A stretch of 64,000 nt of DNA. Origin: Mycobacterium vicinigordonae. GTDB taxonomy: Bacteria; Actinomycetota; Actinomycetes; Mycobacteriales; Mycobacteriaceae. The position numbers and the translations under genes are program-made. Where the stretch lies: NCBI RefSeq assembly GCF_013466425.1, contig NZ_CP059165.1, forward strand, positions 2,046,001 through 2,110,000, in the 5' to 3' direction. Every line of letters starts with the position of its first letter. The stretch's first letter is position 1. Of this stretch, positions 18,914 to 29,034 are shown piece after piece. The notes beneath the pieces are model-generated. The model saw nothing but the letters and a program-made list of their open reading frames with translations. It was not told where the DNA came from and searched no databases.

Positions 18914-20102
18914 TCTCCAGGCCCGGCGGCAGTAGCCGGGTCGGCACCAACGGCACGGCGGCCAGCGGGAACAGTCCGCACAACCCCCACGCTAACGGGT
19001 AGGCGGCCGTGGTGATCAGCGCCCCGAACATCGGGGGACCGGCCGCGGCCATCAAGCGCTGCATGGTGTTCTGCGTGCCTAACGCGCGTCCACTCCAATA
19101 GGGTCCGGCGAACTCGGTGATGGCGGTGGCCTCCAGCCCGTTGTCCAGTACCGCGATCACCGAGATGGTGATCATGAGCCACACGTCGCAGCGGGAATCC
19201 ACGTGGTCGGCGAGGGCCAGTAGGAACAACGTCAACGCCGACGCGGCCGCGATGAAGCGGACCGGCCGCATCCTCGATCCGATGCGATCCGACCACCGAC
19301 CGACCAGGATTCGGCCACCGGCCCCGATCAATTGTGAGACGGTCATCAGGCCGCCCGCGGCCGCTACCGACCAATGATGGTGGTTGATCAGCCAGACCAG
19401 CATGAACGTCACGGTCACCGTCTGCGGCATCATCAGCAACGCGGAGACGGTGTGGATTCGCCACAACACCCCCGAGCCGAGATAAGGGCTGGACAGTTCT
19501 TCGTTGCTGGCCGCCGCGCGTGGTTTGCGTGGCGGGTTGACCACGCCGATCAGGCTGGCCACCGCGGCTACGCCGCACACCACCGCGGGAAACATCAGCC
19601 CGGCATGCGCTCCACCTTCGGCCAACTCGGGAATTGCAATGGCACCCAACGCAATTCCGAGTGGCTGCGCGGTTTGTCGGATCCCCATCGCCAGGCCGCG
19701 CTGCTGCGGTGGAAACCAGCCCGACACCAGTCGGCCGCCGGCACTGTTTGCACTCGCGGCGGCCATCCCGCCGAGAAACAGAAAGACCCCCATCGTCAGC
19801 AGGGAGTGCACCGACGCGGCGGCGTAGGAAGCGGCGGCAGTCAGGGCCGAGCCCAGGGCCAGCACGATCCGCTCGCCGATTCGGTCCAGTGCATAGCCCC
19901 ACGCGATCAGCGTGACCACCATTCCCCAGCTCGGCATCGATGCCAACAGGCCGGCCTGGGTCAGTGGAATTCCGCGCGCGGCCTCCAGTCGGGGGATCAG
20001 GAAGGCGACGCCATTGATAAAGAGGAAAGAGCTTGCCGTGACAAATAGCGAGATGACCAAGATCGACCAGCGGGCGCCCGCGCCGGTCGGCTCTTCAAGC
20101 AT
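18765..20102 (-). CDS. MFS transporter (Rv2994-type)
   Basis: A 445-residue major facilitator with about twelve hydrophobic segments. Examples are [40 protein letters not shown] and [22 protein letters not shown]. The inter-helix loop [13 protein letters not shown] is the classical MFS loop 8-9 signature. The substrate cannot be predicted. The last ~50 residues (basic and Pro-rich) run antisense over the leuB 3' end. The ATG at 20102 was chosen because the neighbouring paralogue begins at the equivalent residue. A longer form from 20123 is possible. It lies between leuB and the FAH/gltX genes, as in M. tuberculosis. Confidence 0.88.
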   Translation of the reverse strand: MLEEPTGAGARWSILVISLFVTASSFLFINGVAFLIPRLEAARGIPLTQAGLLASMPSWGMVVTLIAWGYALDRIGERIVLALGSALTAAASYAAASVHSLLTMGVFLFLGGMAAASANSAGGRLVSGWFPPQQRGLAMGIRQTAQPLGIALGAIAIPELAEGGAHAGLMFPAVVCGVAAVASLIGVVNPPRKPRAAASNEELSSPYLGSGVLWRIHTVSALLMMPQTVTVTFMLVWLINHHHWSVAAAGGLMTVSQLIGAGGRILVGRWSDRIGSRMRPVRFIAAASALTLFLLALADHVDSRCDVWLMITISVIAVLDNGLEATAITEFAGPYWSGRALGTQNTMQRLMAAAGPPMFGALITTAAYPLAWGLCGLFPLAAVPLVPTRLLPPGLETRARLQSVRRHRWWQAVRPRESTDRPPPHDPPGPPPRPRQDGPAAAPPT

Positions 20103-20168
20103 CCACCCATGCTTGCACAGCACTGCGGCAATCGGCCTGATGAAGCAGCTGCCGGTACCAACGCGAAA

Positions 20169-21410
20169 TCAGTCGCGCGTTCCCACTTCCTTCTCGGTAG
20201 CCCAGCCACTCGCCTCCCCGTCCGCCAGGCCCGGTATCTCCAACCCGCTCGGTACCACGGGCACCGCCGCCAGCGGGAACAGCGCGCACAACGCGAACGC
20301 CACCGGATAGCCGAATGCTCCGATGACCGCACCGAATACCGGCGGACCGGCGAGTGCTATCAGCCTTTGCCCGGTGTTCTGCACACCCAGCGCACGCCCG
20401 CTCCAGAACTGCCCGGCGAATTCGGTGATCGCGGTCGCCTCCAGGCCGTTGTCCATCACCGTTATCACCGATACCGAGACCATCATCAGCACGGAAATGG
20501 CGTGGTGCCCGTTGGTGAACGCCAGCAACATCATCGTCAGACTGGTGGCCAAGGCGATCAGACGTATCGGGCGCATCCGGGAGCCGATGCGATCCGACCA
20601 CCGCCCGGCCGCGATGCGGCTGACCGCGCCGAGCATCGCGGTGACCGCGACCAAGATCCCGGCGGACTCTTTGGTCCATCCCTGGTCGCACCGCAGCCAC
20701 ACCAGCATGAACGTCACGGTCATCGACTGCGGCATCACCATCAATGCGGACAGCGCATGAATGCGCCACAGCACCGCCGAACCTCGGTAGGGGCTCGCCA
20801 ACTCGTCCGGGTGAGCTCGCGCACGTGGCTTGTGCGGCGGGTCATGCGCGACGACAGCGGCGACCACCGCCGACACGGCACACGCCAATGCCGGAAACAG
20901 CAGTCCACCGGCGGGTGACCCGTGCTCGGCGAGCCCCGGAATCACCAGGGCGTCCATCGCGATTCCGACAGGTTGGGCGGTCTGACGGACACTCATCGCC
21001 AGGCCACGCTGCTGCGGCGGGAACCATCCGGCGACCAACCGACCGCAGGCGGGATTGCAACTGGACGCGGCCATGCCACCCAGGAACAGGAAAACTCCCA
21101 TCGCAACCAGCGAGTGGGCCGTCGACGCTGCATACGCGGCGGCCGCCGTCAAGGAGGAGCCGACGGTGAGCACGATGCGTTCTCCGATGACGTCGGCTAT
21201 GTAACCCCAGCCGATGAGAGTAACCACCATGCCCAGGCTCGGCATCGCCGCCAACAGCCCGCTTTGTGACAACGGGGTGCCCCGGCTGGACTCCAGAGCT
21301 GGGATCAGGAAGGGCGTCGCATAGACAAAGCTGAACGTGCTGGCTGTCAACACGAGCGCGACGGCGACCATCGACCAACGCGTAGTGGCGCCGATCGCTT
21401 GCGATGACAT
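20169..21410 (-). CDS. MFS transporter, tandem paralogue
   Basis: A 413-residue major facilitator strongly similar along its whole length to the downstream transporter. Shared blocks include [37 protein letters not shown] and [28 protein letters not shown]. It was therefore produced by tandem duplication. It lacks the Pro-rich C-terminal tail and ends SGWATEKEVGTRD. The long upstream frame to 21794 is rejected because it would run over the divergent gene at 21504. The first membrane-proximal ATG is 21410. Whether the copies now move different substrates is unknown. Confidence 0.88.
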   Translation of the reverse strand: MSSQAIGATTRWSMVAVALVLTASTFSFVYATPFLIPALESSRGTPLSQSGLLAAMPSLGMVVTLIGWGYIADVIGERIVLTVGSSLTAAAAYAASTAHSLVAMGVFLFLGGMAASSCNPACGRLVAGWFPPQQRGLAMSVRQTAQPVGIAMDALVIPGLAEHGSPAGGLLFPALACAVSAVVAAVVAHDPPHKPRARAHPDELASPYRGSAVLWRIHALSALMVMPQSMTVTFMLVWLRCDQGWTKESAGILVAVTAMLGAVSRIAAGRWSDRIGSRMRPIRLIALATSLTMMLLAFTNGHHAISVLMMVSVSVITVMDNGLEATAITEFAGQFWSGRALGVQNTGQRLIALAGPPVFGAVIGAFGYPVAFALCALFPLAAVPVVPSGLEIPGLADGEASGWATEKEVGTRD

Positions 21411-21503
21411 CAAGCCATGCTTGCATACTGACGATGATTCAGCAGGCCGCGGCCGGGACCAGTTATGCGGGTCCGGCCGCGATCCCGCAGTAGATTCAGC
21501 GGT

Positions 21504-22133
21504 ATGCCGTCCCATGCCGCGACCGTTCATGTTCGCGCTGCCATCACCAGTGCCCTGGCGGGGCCGCCCCGCGTGGTCATGGTCGAGGTACCCAACGATG
21601 GGTGGTATGTCCAGACGGTGTTTGCCGGACTGCGCCGCAATGTGCCGGTGTATGTGCATGACGCGGAGACCACGAGCAGCGCCGCGTCCGCCGAGCCGGG
21701 TTCGCCGCCGCCATTCGGCAGGTATCAGGGACTGGTGCATCCCGGCTATCCGTTTATCGCCGTGCTGGTGACCAACGGAATCGGTACGGTGCAATCCACC
21801 TGTCTGGACGAGAACCTGTTTGCCTACTACGCGGATATCGATACTTCAGACGAGGTTGCAGAGCGCGTTCAGCAATTGATCGGCCGGTTGGCTTTCTTAG
21901 AACCCGATGCGGCGGTCGACGAGAATCGGCTGGCACCGGGTGCGGGTGTGGTGATCCCGGTGGTCGTGGGGCGGCCGCCGATCGTCTACCGGTTGAATCC
22001 CGGCCCCGCGTCCGAGAATGACGGTCCACACGCCGTAATTCGGCATCGCACGTTTGTGGTGCCGCGTGCCGACGGCGAGGCCGTTCGAGCTCTGCGGCAG
22101 TTGGGTTTTGCGCCCTGGCGGCCGCCCAATTGA
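21504..22133 (+). CDS. Conserved protein of unknown function
   Basis: I do not recognise a named family in this 209-residue protein. It begins MPSHAATVHVRAAITSALAG. The central part (YQGLVHPGYPFIAVLVTNG, then STCLDENLFAYYADID) and the end (FVVPRADGEAVRALRQLGFAPW) align by eye with the C-terminal half of the protein encoded convergently at 22141-23313 (YQAVVHPDHPFVAILGV; LDRRLAAYYFTHY; LVPRPDANTLAYIAELGFTPW). The two are paralogues. No signal peptide or membrane segment is evident. It is divergent from the second MFS gene. Confidence 0.7.
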   Translation: MPSHAATVHVRAAITSALAGPPRVVMVEVPNDGWYVQTVFAGLRRNVPVYVHDAETTSSAASAEPGSPPPFGRYQGLVHPGYPFIAVLVTNGIGTVQSTCLDENLFAYYADIDTSDEVAERVQQLIGRLAFLEPDAAVDENRLAPGAGVVIPVVVGRPPIVYRLNPGPASENDGPHAVIRHRTFVVPRADGEAVRALRQLGFAPWRPPN

Positions 22134-22140
22134 TCGAGGG

Positions 22141-23313
22141 TCAGTCCGGTGGTGGTGCGTCCGCCGCTGCCTGGGGCGCCTCGGAATGCCAAGGAGTAAA
22201 GCCCAGTTCTGCGATGTAGGCCAAGGTATTGGCGTCGGGGCGCGGGACGAGGAATTCGAGCAACCAGCCTTCGGTCGGGGCTGTGGTGTCGGGGCGAAGA
22301 TCGTGAACCATGGGCAGCGCGAATTGCCGCTGCGGGATGATCATGCCCACACCGTCGCTGACTGCCACCCCCTCGGAATGTTGCTGGGCAAGTATGATCT
22401 CACTGATCAAACACCTTGCGGTGTAAGCGGTTTGACTGGGCTGCGGATAGTGCGTGAAGTAGTACGCGGCCAGTCGCCGATCGAGGACGGCCGACTCGAC
22501 GGTCGCATCAACGTCGACACCCAGTATCGCGACGAACGGATGATCCGGGTGCACCACGGCCTGATACAGGTCGAACCGCGGACCACCAGTGTTCCCGCGG
22601 GAGACGTAGACCGCACTGGGCCGCCCAGCGTCGGGGAAAAGGCTATCGACGAATTGTTGTTCGTCCCGGGCGGTTACCAGCACGATGCGAGGCTCACCGT
22701 GGAATGCCGCGATGATCGCCTGGCGGGCAGCCACCGAATCGACGGCTGGGTACGGCGCCGCCGGCGGGGAATAGGTTTCCGTCGCAGGGCCGACGGATTC
22801 GACGACGGTTATCGCGTATTCCGCCGTGCGCGGCCCGGCCACGGTGGGGGGCCCGGTCACGGTGGGCGGCCCGGTCACGGTGGGCGGCCCGGTCACGGTG
22901 TCAGGTCCCGTCACCGTGCGGGATCCGGTCGCCTCAGGGGTGTCGAGCATCGCGAGTTGTTCCCTGGCGTAGTCCGATACCCGGGCCTGCGTGGTAGCGC
23001 CGCCGTCGATCACTTCGACGATGTCGTCCTGGGTTGCCAGGCGTTCCCACACGCTTCGACCGGCAGCGGTGTCGATGCCGGTGAGCAGTGTGGCGGCATA
23101 GACGCGTCCGGCGGGTGTCGATTCGGTCAGCAGTCCAAAAATGCGGCCCAGATTCGCCGACCCCGCGGCACGAATCTGCTGGAACGCCTTGGTCGCCGGG
23201 TCCTCGGTATCGCCAGTGTCCGCGCCACCGAGATCCACCGCGCGGGCGCGCCGCAGCTCATTGAAGGCTGCATCCATATCCGGGCCGGCAGATCCCCCGA
23301 CAGATGAAGCCAT
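22141..23313 (-). CDS. Unknown protein with TVTGPP repeats; paralogous C-terminal domain
   Basis: A 390-residue protein. The N-terminal domain (about 1-120) is helical and has no motif I can name. A low-complexity linker near residues 130-160 repeats TVTGPP, encoded by an 18-bp repeat around 22830-22920. From about residue 185 it carries the same domain as the convergent neighbour at 21504. A clustered acidic/aromatic ending precedes an Ala/Pro tail. Only 7 bp separate the two stops. I cannot assign a function. Arrangement and shared domain suggest an inverted duplication. Confidence 0.7.
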   Translation of the reverse strand: MASSVGGSAGPDMDAAFNELRRARAVDLGGADTGDTEDPATKAFQQIRAAGSANLGRIFGLLTESTPAGRVYAATLLTGIDTAAGRSVWERLATQDDIVEVIDGGATTQARVSDYAREQLAMLDTPEATGSRTVTGPDTVTGPPTVTGPPTVTGPPTVAGPRTAEYAITVVESVGPATETYSPPAAPYPAVDSVAARQAIIAAFHGEPRIVLVTARDEQQFVDSLFPDAGRPSAVYVSRGNTGGPRFDLYQAVVHPDHPFVAILGVDVDATVESAVLDRRLAAYYFTHYPQPSQTAYTARCLISEIILAQQHSEGVAVSDGVGMIIPQRQFALPMVHDLRPDTTAPTEGWLLEFLVPRPDANTLAYIAELGFTPWHSEAPQAAADAPPPD

Positions 23314-23485
23314 CGGTCCAGGATAGCGGCGACCACTCCGGTTGCACTCGAGCCAATCTGCTTGAATTCCTCTGACGAGCCGGTGTCAGCCAGCCGGCAG
23401 CCCGCAGCGTGATCGGATCGGGTTTAGTCAGTCGCGGGGTCGGCTGGGGGTGCCGAGCCCCAACCGCTGGAGGTAGGAGAAACGA

Positions 23486-24292
23486 ATGCGCCTTGGTCGA
23501 GTCGCCAGCCCGGACGGAGTCGCGTTCGTCAGTATCGACGGTGAACTGGACGACCCCGACGGCATGACGGTCCGCGAAATCGCCGAGCACCCGTTCGGGA
23601 CGCCGACTTTCACGGGTCGCTCCTGGCCGCTGGCCGACGTGCGGCTGCTGGCACCGATTTTGGCCAGCAAGGTCGTCTGCATCGGCAAGAACTACGCCGA
23701 CCATATCGCCGAGATGGGCGGTGGCACCGGTCCGGCGCCGGCCGACCCGGTGTTATTTATGAAGCCCAACACCGCAATCATCGGTCCGAATGTACCGATT
23801 CGACTGCCCGCCAATGCATCACCGGTCCACTACGAGGGCGAGCTGGCGGTGGTGATCGGCCGGGCATGCAAGGATGTCCCGGCTGTGCAGGCGGCCGAGA
23901 ACATTCTCGGCTACACCATCGCCAACGACGTGTCGGCGCGCGACCAGCAGAAGTCTGACGGCCAGTGGACCCGAGCCAAAGGCCACGACACCTTCTGCCC
24001 GGTCGGCCCCTGGATAGTGACCGATCTCACGCCGTTGGACCCGGCCGATCTGGACCTGCGCACCGAGGTCAACGGCCAGGTAAAACAACACGCCCGGACG
24101 TCGCTGATGATTCACGATGTCGGCGCCATCGTCGAGTGGATCTCGGCGGTGATGACCTTGCTGCCAGGTGATCTCATTCTCACCGGAACACCGGCCGGGG
24201 TCGGGCCCATCGAGGACGGCGACATCGTTTCGATCACCGTCGAGGGCATCGGCACGCTGTCCAATCCCGTGATACGGAAAGGTAAGTCGTGA
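23486..24292 (+). CDS. Fumarylacetoacetate hydrolase family protein (Rv2993c-type)
   Basis: A 268-residue FAH-superfamily enzyme. The family core is [16 protein letters not shown] (about 70-85), [14 protein letters not shown], the metal-binding [11 protein letters not shown] (E-x-E) and NDVSARDQQ, followed by [14 protein letters not shown] and the end signature [15 protein letters not shown]. Members hydrolyse or isomerise acylpyruvate-type diketo acids using Mg/Mn. The exact substrate is not readable. It follows a good RBS (GGAGGTAGGAGAAACG) and overlaps gltX by 4 bp, an arrangement also found in M. tuberculosis. Confidence 0.9.
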   Translation: MRLGRVASPDGVAFVSIDGELDDPDGMTVREIAEHPFGTPTFTGRSWPLADVRLLAPILASKVVCIGKNYADHIAEMGGGTGPAPADPVLFMKPNTAIIGPNVPIRLPANASPVHYEGELAVVIGRACKDVPAVQAAENILGYTIANDVSARDQQKSDGQWTRAKGHDTFCPVGPWIVTDLTPLDPADLDLRTEVNGQVKQHARTSLMIHDVGAIVEWISAVMTLLPGDLILTGTPAGVGPIEDGDIVSITVEGIGTLSNPVIRKGKS

Positions 24293-25749
24293 CTGTACGA
24301 GTTCGGTTTTGTCCGTCTCCCACCGGAACGCCGCACGTCGGGATGGTGCGGACGGCGTTGTTCAACTGGGCTTATGCGCGGCATACCGGCGGCACCTTCG
24401 TGTTTCGCATAGAGGACACCGACGCTCAGCGTGACAGTGAGGAGAGCTACGCGGCGCTGCTCGACGCGTTGCGCTGGCTGGGCCTGGACTGGGACGAGGG
24501 CCCCGAGGTCGGCGGTCCCTATGCGCCGTACCGGCAATCGCAGCGCAGCGATCTCTACCGCGACGTGGTTGACCGGCTGCTCGAGGCGGGTGAGGCCTAC
24601 CAGGCGTTCTCGACGCCTGATGAGGTCGAGGCGCGTCACATCGCGGCCGGCCGCAACCCGAAGCTCGGCTACGACAATTTCGACCGTCAGCTCACCGCCG
24701 AGCAGCGCGCGGTATACCTGGCCGAGGGGCGACAGCCGGTGGTGCGCCTGCGAATGCCCGAGGAAGACCTGAGCTGGGACGACCTGGTACGCGGACCCAC
24801 CACCTTCGCGGCCGGTTCGGTGCCGGACTTCGCCTTGACCCGGGCGAACGGAGATCCTTTGTACACCTTGGTCAATCCGTGCGACGACGCGCTTATGCGG
24901 ATCACACACGTGCTGCGCGGCGAGGACCTGCTGCCCTCGACACCGCGTCAGCTGGCGTTGTATCAAGCCTTGATCCGGATCGGGGTTGCCGAACAAATCC
25001 CGCAATTCGCGCATCTGCCAACGGTTTTGGGGGAGGGTACCAAGAAGCTATCCAAACGGGACCCCCAGTCGAACCTGTTCGCCCACCGTGACCGCGGCTT
25101 CATCCCCGAGGGGCTGCTGAATTACCTTGCGCTGCTCGGCTGGTCGATTGCCGACGACCACGACCTGTTCAGCCTCGACGAAATGGTCGCCGCATTCGAC
25201 GTCATCGACGTCAACTCCAACCCGGCGCGGTTCGACCAGAAGAAGGCCGACGCCCTCAACTCCGAGCACATCCGGATGCTCGCCCTCGACGACTTCACCG
25301 GCCGGCTGCGCGACTATTTCGACACCCATGGTCACCACCTCGGGTTGGATGACGCGCAGTTCACCATCGCCGCCGAACTGATTCAGACCCGCATCGTCGT
25401 GCTCGGCGACGCGTGGGACCTGCTGAAGTTCCTCAATGACGACGAGTACGCGATCGAGGACAAGGCCGGCAGCAAGGAATTGGGTGCTGCCGCGGCTCCG
25501 GTGCTGGATGCGGCCATCGGGGCGCTCGAGGCCGTGCCGGATTGGACGACCGCGCATATCGAGGATGCCCTCAAGGCAGCCCTGATCGAGCGACTGGGGC
25601 TCAAACCGCGCAAGGCTTTCGGGCCGATTCGTGTTGCGGTCACCGGCACCACGATCAGTCCGCCACTTTTCGAGTCGCTGGAGCTGTTGGGCCGCGACCG
25701 CAGCCTGCACCGGCTGCGTGCAGCGCGCGGACAGGTTCCCTCGCCGTAG
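24289..25749 (+). CDS. gltX: Glutamyl-tRNA synthetase
   Basis: A 486-residue class I synthetase. The HIGH-type motif is [21 protein letters not shown] (about residues 8-28) and the KMSKS-type motif is [12 protein letters not shown] (about 248-259). The C-terminal anticodon-binding domain is complete. It charges tRNA-Glu and, in organisms using GatCAB, also misacylates tRNA-Gln. Suitably, tRNA-Gln and tRNA-Glu follow immediately downstream. The GTG start at 24289 overlaps the FAH gene stop (GTGA), so expression is coupled. Confidence 0.97.
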   Translation: MTVRVRFCPSPTGTPHVGMVRTALFNWAYARHTGGTFVFRIEDTDAQRDSEESYAALLDALRWLGLDWDEGPEVGGPYAPYRQSQRSDLYRDVVDRLLEAGEAYQAFSTPDEVEARHIAAGRNPKLGYDNFDRQLTAEQRAVYLAEGRQPVVRLRMPEEDLSWDDLVRGPTTFAAGSVPDFALTRANGDPLYTLVNPCDDALMRITHVLRGEDLLPSTPRQLALYQALIRIGVAEQIPQFAHLPTVLGEGTKKLSKRDPQSNLFAHRDRGFIPEGLLNYLALLGWSIADDHDLFSLDEMVAAFDVIDVNSNPARFDQKKADALNSEHIRMLALDDFTGRLRDYFDTHGHHLGLDDAQFTIAAELIQTRIVVLGDAWDLLKFLNDDEYAIEDKAGSKELGAAAAPVLDAAIGALEAVPDWTTAHIEDALKAALIERLGLKPRKAFGPIRVAVTGTTISPPLFESLELLGRDRSLHRLRAARGQVPSP

Positions 25750-25887
25750 GCGTGCCGAGTGGGCCCTGAGTCTTTGGTACTCTGCACTTCGGCTTTCACA
25801 CGGTCTAGATCGGCTGGCCACAGCAGTCGCAGGATGCGGGCAGGTTCTCCGCGGAATCGACTCTGACCAGCAGTTATAGGCAGCCAA

Positions 25888-25959
25888 TGGGGTATGGTGT
25901 AATTGGCAACACAGCTGATTCTGGTTCAGCCATTCTAGGTTCGAGTCCTGGTACCCCAG
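25888..25959 (+). tRNA. tRNA-Gln (CTG)
   Basis: A 72-nt cloverleaf. Acceptor stem TGGGGTA pairs with TACCCCA and is followed by discriminator G. The anticodon stem GCTGA/TCAGC encloses loop TTCTGGT with anticodon CTG. The T arm contains GGTTCGAGTCC. No CCA is encoded. It lies 138 bp after gltX. Confidence 0.95.
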
Positions 25960-26042
25960 CAAAACCCGCCAGCGCCAGCGAGTGCTGAGTGATTAGGTGG
26001 GTTTTTCCGGGGTGGGCTATGCTGACTCCTCGGATCATGTCC

Positions 26043-26115
26043 GGCCCCGTCGTCTAGCGGCCTAGGACGCCGCCCTCTCACGGCGGTAGCGTGGGTTCGA
26101 ATCCCATCGGGGCTA
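26043..26115 (+). tRNA. tRNA-Glu (CTC)
   Basis: A 73-nt cloverleaf. Acceptor GGCCCCG pairs with CGGGGCT (one G-T pair), discriminator A. The anticodon stem CCGCC/GGCGG encloses CTCTCAC, anticodon CTC. The T loop has GGTTCGAATCC. It lies in the same orientation as tRNA-Gln and gltX. Confidence 0.95.
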
Positions 26116-26126
26116 CAGAAAGAGCG

Positions 26127-26645
26127 TCATCCCGTCTGCTGGTTACCCAGCACGGTTGGCGCGGTCGAGCCGCCCACGGGCATCGGGGGCATTCCCAGTT
26201 TGCGGTGATCCCAAGACCGGCTGCGACGACTGACGATGCGTACCCCGACCCGCTTGTTCATCATCTGGTCGACGAACGGCTTCATCTCGTCGCTGTAGGG
26301 GCCGGTGTAGCGCTCCCACACGCTGACCCCGACGCGGTGCAGCGTGTCGGGATCGTCGACGATCTCGGCTACGCCCTCGAAGGAAACCCCGCGCAGGGTG
26401 TCGTAGGTGTCGCCGTCTTCGAGCAGGAAGCTCACCCGCGGATCGCGCTTGAGGTTGACCGCCTTCTGCGACTTGGCCTTGGTTTCCAGCCAGATCTCGC
26501 CGTCGACGACGGCGTACCACATGGCCGTCAGGTGTGGCTGGCCGTCGGGGCCGATAGTGGCCAGCGTGCCGGTGCGGCTGCTGTTGACGAAGTCGGCGAT
26601 CTCATCGGCGGTCATGACGATGCTCGCGCGCTGATTGGTTCCCAT
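26127..26645 (-). CDS. F420-type split-barrel oxidoreductase (Rv2991 homologue)
   Basis: A 172-residue protein of the pyridoxamine-phosphate-oxidase-like/FDOR-B fold. Features are the strand pattern GTLATIGPDGQPHLTAMWYAVVDGEIWLETKAKSQKAVNLKRDPRVSFLLEDG, then GVSFEGVAEIVDDPD and late Arg/Trp residues. Mycobacterial members bind F420 or flavin. M. tuberculosis Rv2991 is the direct counterpart and sits beside the same leuCD/IclR block. The substrate is not known. The start MGTNQRASIVM agrees with the family N-terminus. Confidence 0.85.
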   Translation of the reverse strand: MGTNQRASIVMTADEIADFVNSSRTGTLATIGPDGQPHLTAMWYAVVDGEIWLETKAKSQKAVNLKRDPRVSFLLEDGDTYDTLRGVSFEGVAEIVDDPDTLHRVGVSVWERYTGPYSDEMKPFVDQMMNKRVGVRIVSRRSRSWDHRKLGMPPMPVGGSTAPTVLGNQQTG

Positions 26646-26699
26646 GGCGTCAGTGTGTCAGGTGGTTCGGCCGCCCCGCTGTCGGGTTCGCTGGTGGAC

Positions 26700-27401
26700 T
26701 CAGAGCCGGCGGGTGAGCGTCTCGGCGGCGGCCAGCAGGTCCGTTGCCCACCGCACCCCCGGGCGCCGGCCCATCCGATCGATGGGACCGGACACCGAAA
26801 TGGCCGCCACCACAACGCCGCGGCTGTCGCGCACCGGCGCGGACACGCTGGCGACCCCCGGTTCGCGCTCGGCCACGCTCTGCGCCCAACCGCGGCGGCG
26901 CACCTCGGCCAGCGCCCGGTCGGAGAATTTCGCATTGGGTAGCACAGCTTTTTGAGTGGCCGCGTCGCTGTGGGCGAGCAGCACCTTGGCGCCCGATCCT
27001 GCAGTCATCGGCAACCTCGTGCCCACCGGAACCGTATCGCGAAGACCCGCAGGCGGTTCCAACGCGGCCACACACACCCGTGTGGTGCCTTCCCGCCGGT
27101 ACAACTGGACGCTCTCGCCGGTGGTTTCCCGCAGTCGTGGCAATACGGTGGCGCTGGCGGCCAGCAACGGATCACTGACATGGCCGGACAATTCGGTCAC
27201 CGCCGGTCCGAGTCGCCAGCGGCCGTCCTCGTCGCGAGCCAGGAGCCGGTGCACCTCCAGCGCGGCCGCAACCCGGTAGGTGGTGGCCCGGGGCAGGCCG
27301 GTGCGCTCGCACAGTTCGGCGAGCCCGCACGGCGATTCAGTGACGGCGTGCAGGATTCCCACCGCTTTGTCCAGGACACCTATGCCGCTCTGCTGTCTCA
27401 C
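26700..27401 (-). CDS. IclR family regulator of the leuCD region
   Basis: A 233-residue IclR protein. The winged HTH is in residues about 8-65 ([12 protein letters not shown]...[29 protein letters not shown]). The ligand-binding domain follows, with [16 protein letters not shown] and [25 protein letters not shown]. Homologues of this gene next to leuCD in actinobacteria (LtbR in Corynebacterium, NdgR in Streptomyces) control leucine and tryptophan synthesis. That role is inferred from position. It is divergent from leuC, and its start GTG 27401 abuts the repeated operators. Confidence 0.9.
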   Translation of the reverse strand: MRQQSGIGVLDKAVGILHAVTESPCGLAELCERTGLPRATTYRVAAALEVHRLLARDEDGRWRLGPAVTELSGHVSDPLLAASATVLPRLRETTGESVQLYRREGTTRVCVAALEPPAGLRDTVPVGTRLPMTAGSGAKVLLAHSDAATQKAVLPNAKFSDRALAEVRRRGWAQSVAEREPGVASVSAPVRDSRGVVVAAISVSGPIDRMGRRPGVRWATDLLAAAETLTRRL

Positions 27402-27415
27402 ACATCAATACTACC

Positions 27416-27525
27416 GTCTCATAATTTGAGATTCGGTCGCTGGGGCCTGCCAAGACTTTGTGGGAAGCCCGATGGTGCGGCTATGCTGTCTCATGATAAG
27501 ACATTCGCGTCTCATATTCTGAGAT
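27416..27525. promoter_or_regulatory. Three repeated TCTCA-N-TGAGA operators, iclR-leuC
   Basis: Three similar dyads lie in the 177-bp divergent gap: GTCTCATAATTTGAGAT (27416-27432), TGTCTCATGATAAGACA (27487-27503) and GTCTCATATTCTGAGAT (27509-27525). The third has perfect TCTCA/TGAGA arms. They flank both transcription starts, so one regulator can control itself and leuCD. IclR-type LtbR in Corynebacterium controls the same genes. Binding by the adjacent IclR protein is inferred. Confidence 0.65.
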
Positions 27526-27578
27526 TCCAGCCCAACCGGTTCAGTCGGGACGCGACGAACGAATCGAGGCAATCGCGC

Positions 27579-29000
27579 ATGAGTTCAACCAGCGCCGGGC
27601 CGCGCACGCTGGCCGAGAAGGTTTGGAACGACCACGTTGTGGTCTCCGGCGACGGGAGCGCTCCCGATCTGATCTACATCGATCTGCATCTGGTGCACGA
27701 GGTCACCAGTCCGCAGGCCTTCGACGGCCTGCGACTGGCCGGCCGCCCGGTGCGGCGGACGGACCTGACCATCGCCACCGAGGACCACAACGTCCCTACC
27801 GTTGACATCGACAAGCCGATCGCCGATTTGGTATCACGCACCCAGGTCGAGACGTTGCGACGCAACTGCGCGGAATTCGGTGTGCGGCTATATCCGATGG
27901 GCGACATTGAGCAGGGCATCGTGCACGTCGTCGGGCCGCAGCTGGGTCTGACCCAGCCGGGGATGACCATTGTCTGTGGGGATAGTCACACCTCGACCCA
28001 CGGTGCATTCGGTGCAATCGCAATGGGTATCGGCACATCCGAGGTCGAACACGTGCTCGCCACTCAGACTTTGCCGCTGCGCCCGTTCAAGACGATGGCG
28101 GTCAACGTCGACGGCGAGTTGCCCGTCGGTGTGACGGCCAAGGACATCATTCTGGCGGTGATCGCCAAGATCGGAACCGGCGGCGGTCAGGGGCACGTCA
28201 TCGAATACCGGGGTCGCGCCATCGAATCGCTGTCCATGGAAGGTCGGATGACGATTTGCAACATGAGCATCGAAGCCGGCGCCCGGGCGGGCATGGTGGC
28301 ACCCGACGAGACCACTTACGAGTATCTGCGCGGCCGCCCGCACGCTCCCACCGGTGCTGACTGGGATGCCGCGCTGGCCTATTGGCAGGGGTTGCGCAGC
28401 GATCCGGGCGCGGTTTTCGACACCGAGGTGTACTTGGATGCGGCGTCGTTGAGCCCATTTGTGACCTGGGGGACCAACCCCGGCCAGGGCGTGGCGCTGT
28501 CGGCTGCCGTGCCCGATCCCGAACTGATGACCGACGACGCCGAACGCCAGGCGGCCGAGAAAGCGTTGGCGTACATGGACCTTCGGCCCGGAATGGCGAT
28601 GCGCGACATCGCCGTCGACGCGGTGTTCGTCGGCTCGTGCACAAACGGGCGCATCGAGGACCTGCGGGTGGTCGCCGACATACTGCGGGGCCGCAAAGTG
28701 GCCCCGGGCGTACGCATGCTGGTGGTCCCGGGCTCGATGCGGGTACGCGCGCAAGCGGAAGCCGAAGGGCTGGGGGAGATTTTCACCACAGCCGGCGCCG
28801 AATGGCGACAGGCGGGCTGCTCGATGTGCCTGGGCATGAACCCCGACCAACTTTCGCCCGGGGAGCGCTGCGCGGCGACGTCCAACCGCAATTTCGAAGG
28901 GCGACAGGGCAAGGGCGGCCGGACGCACTTGGTGTCACCGGCCGTTGCCGCGGCTACCGCGGTGCGCGGCGCGCTCTCGTCGCCGGCCGACTTGAACTGA
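27579..29000 (+). CDS. leuC: 3-isopropylmalate dehydratase large subunit
   Basis: A 473-residue aconitase-family subunit that isomerises 2- to 3-isopropylmalate with LeuD. [4Fe-4S] cysteine motifs are [15 protein letters not shown] and [12 protein letters not shown]. The substrate loop [16 protein letters not shown] and the end signature [20 protein letters not shown] are also present. ATG 27579 gives [21 protein letters not shown], matching the M. tuberculosis N-terminus and its length (473). A longer frame back into the iclR gene is rejected. Regulated by the adjacent operators; 34 bp upstream of leuD. Confidence 0.97.
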   Translation: MSSTSAGPRTLAEKVWNDHVVVSGDGSAPDLIYIDLHLVHEVTSPQAFDGLRLAGRPVRRTDLTIATEDHNVPTVDIDKPIADLVSRTQVETLRRNCAEFGVRLYPMGDIEQGIVHVVGPQLGLTQPGMTIVCGDSHTSTHGAFGAIAMGIGTSEVEHVLATQTLPLRPFKTMAVNVDGELPVGVTAKDIILAVIAKIGTGGGQGHVIEYRGRAIESLSMEGRMTICNMSIEAGARAGMVAPDETTYEYLRGRPHAPTGADWDAALAYWQGLRSDPGAVFDTEVYLDAASLSPFVTWGTNPGQGVALSAAVPDPELMTDDAERQAAEKALAYMDLRPGMAMRDIAVDAVFVGSCTNGRIEDLRVVADILRGRKVAPGVRMLVVPGSMRVRAQAEAEGLGEIFTTAGAEWRQAGCSMCLGMNPDQLSPGERCAATSNRNFEGRQGKGGRTHLVSPAVAAATAVRGALSSPADLN

Positions 29001-29034
29001 CCGAACTCGAAATCGCGCTGAGGGATAGGGAAAC

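Noticed and set aside
26952..27578. Long N-terminal extension of leuC
   Set aside because: It covers the divergent iclR gene and the operators. The known LeuC start is the ATG at 27579.
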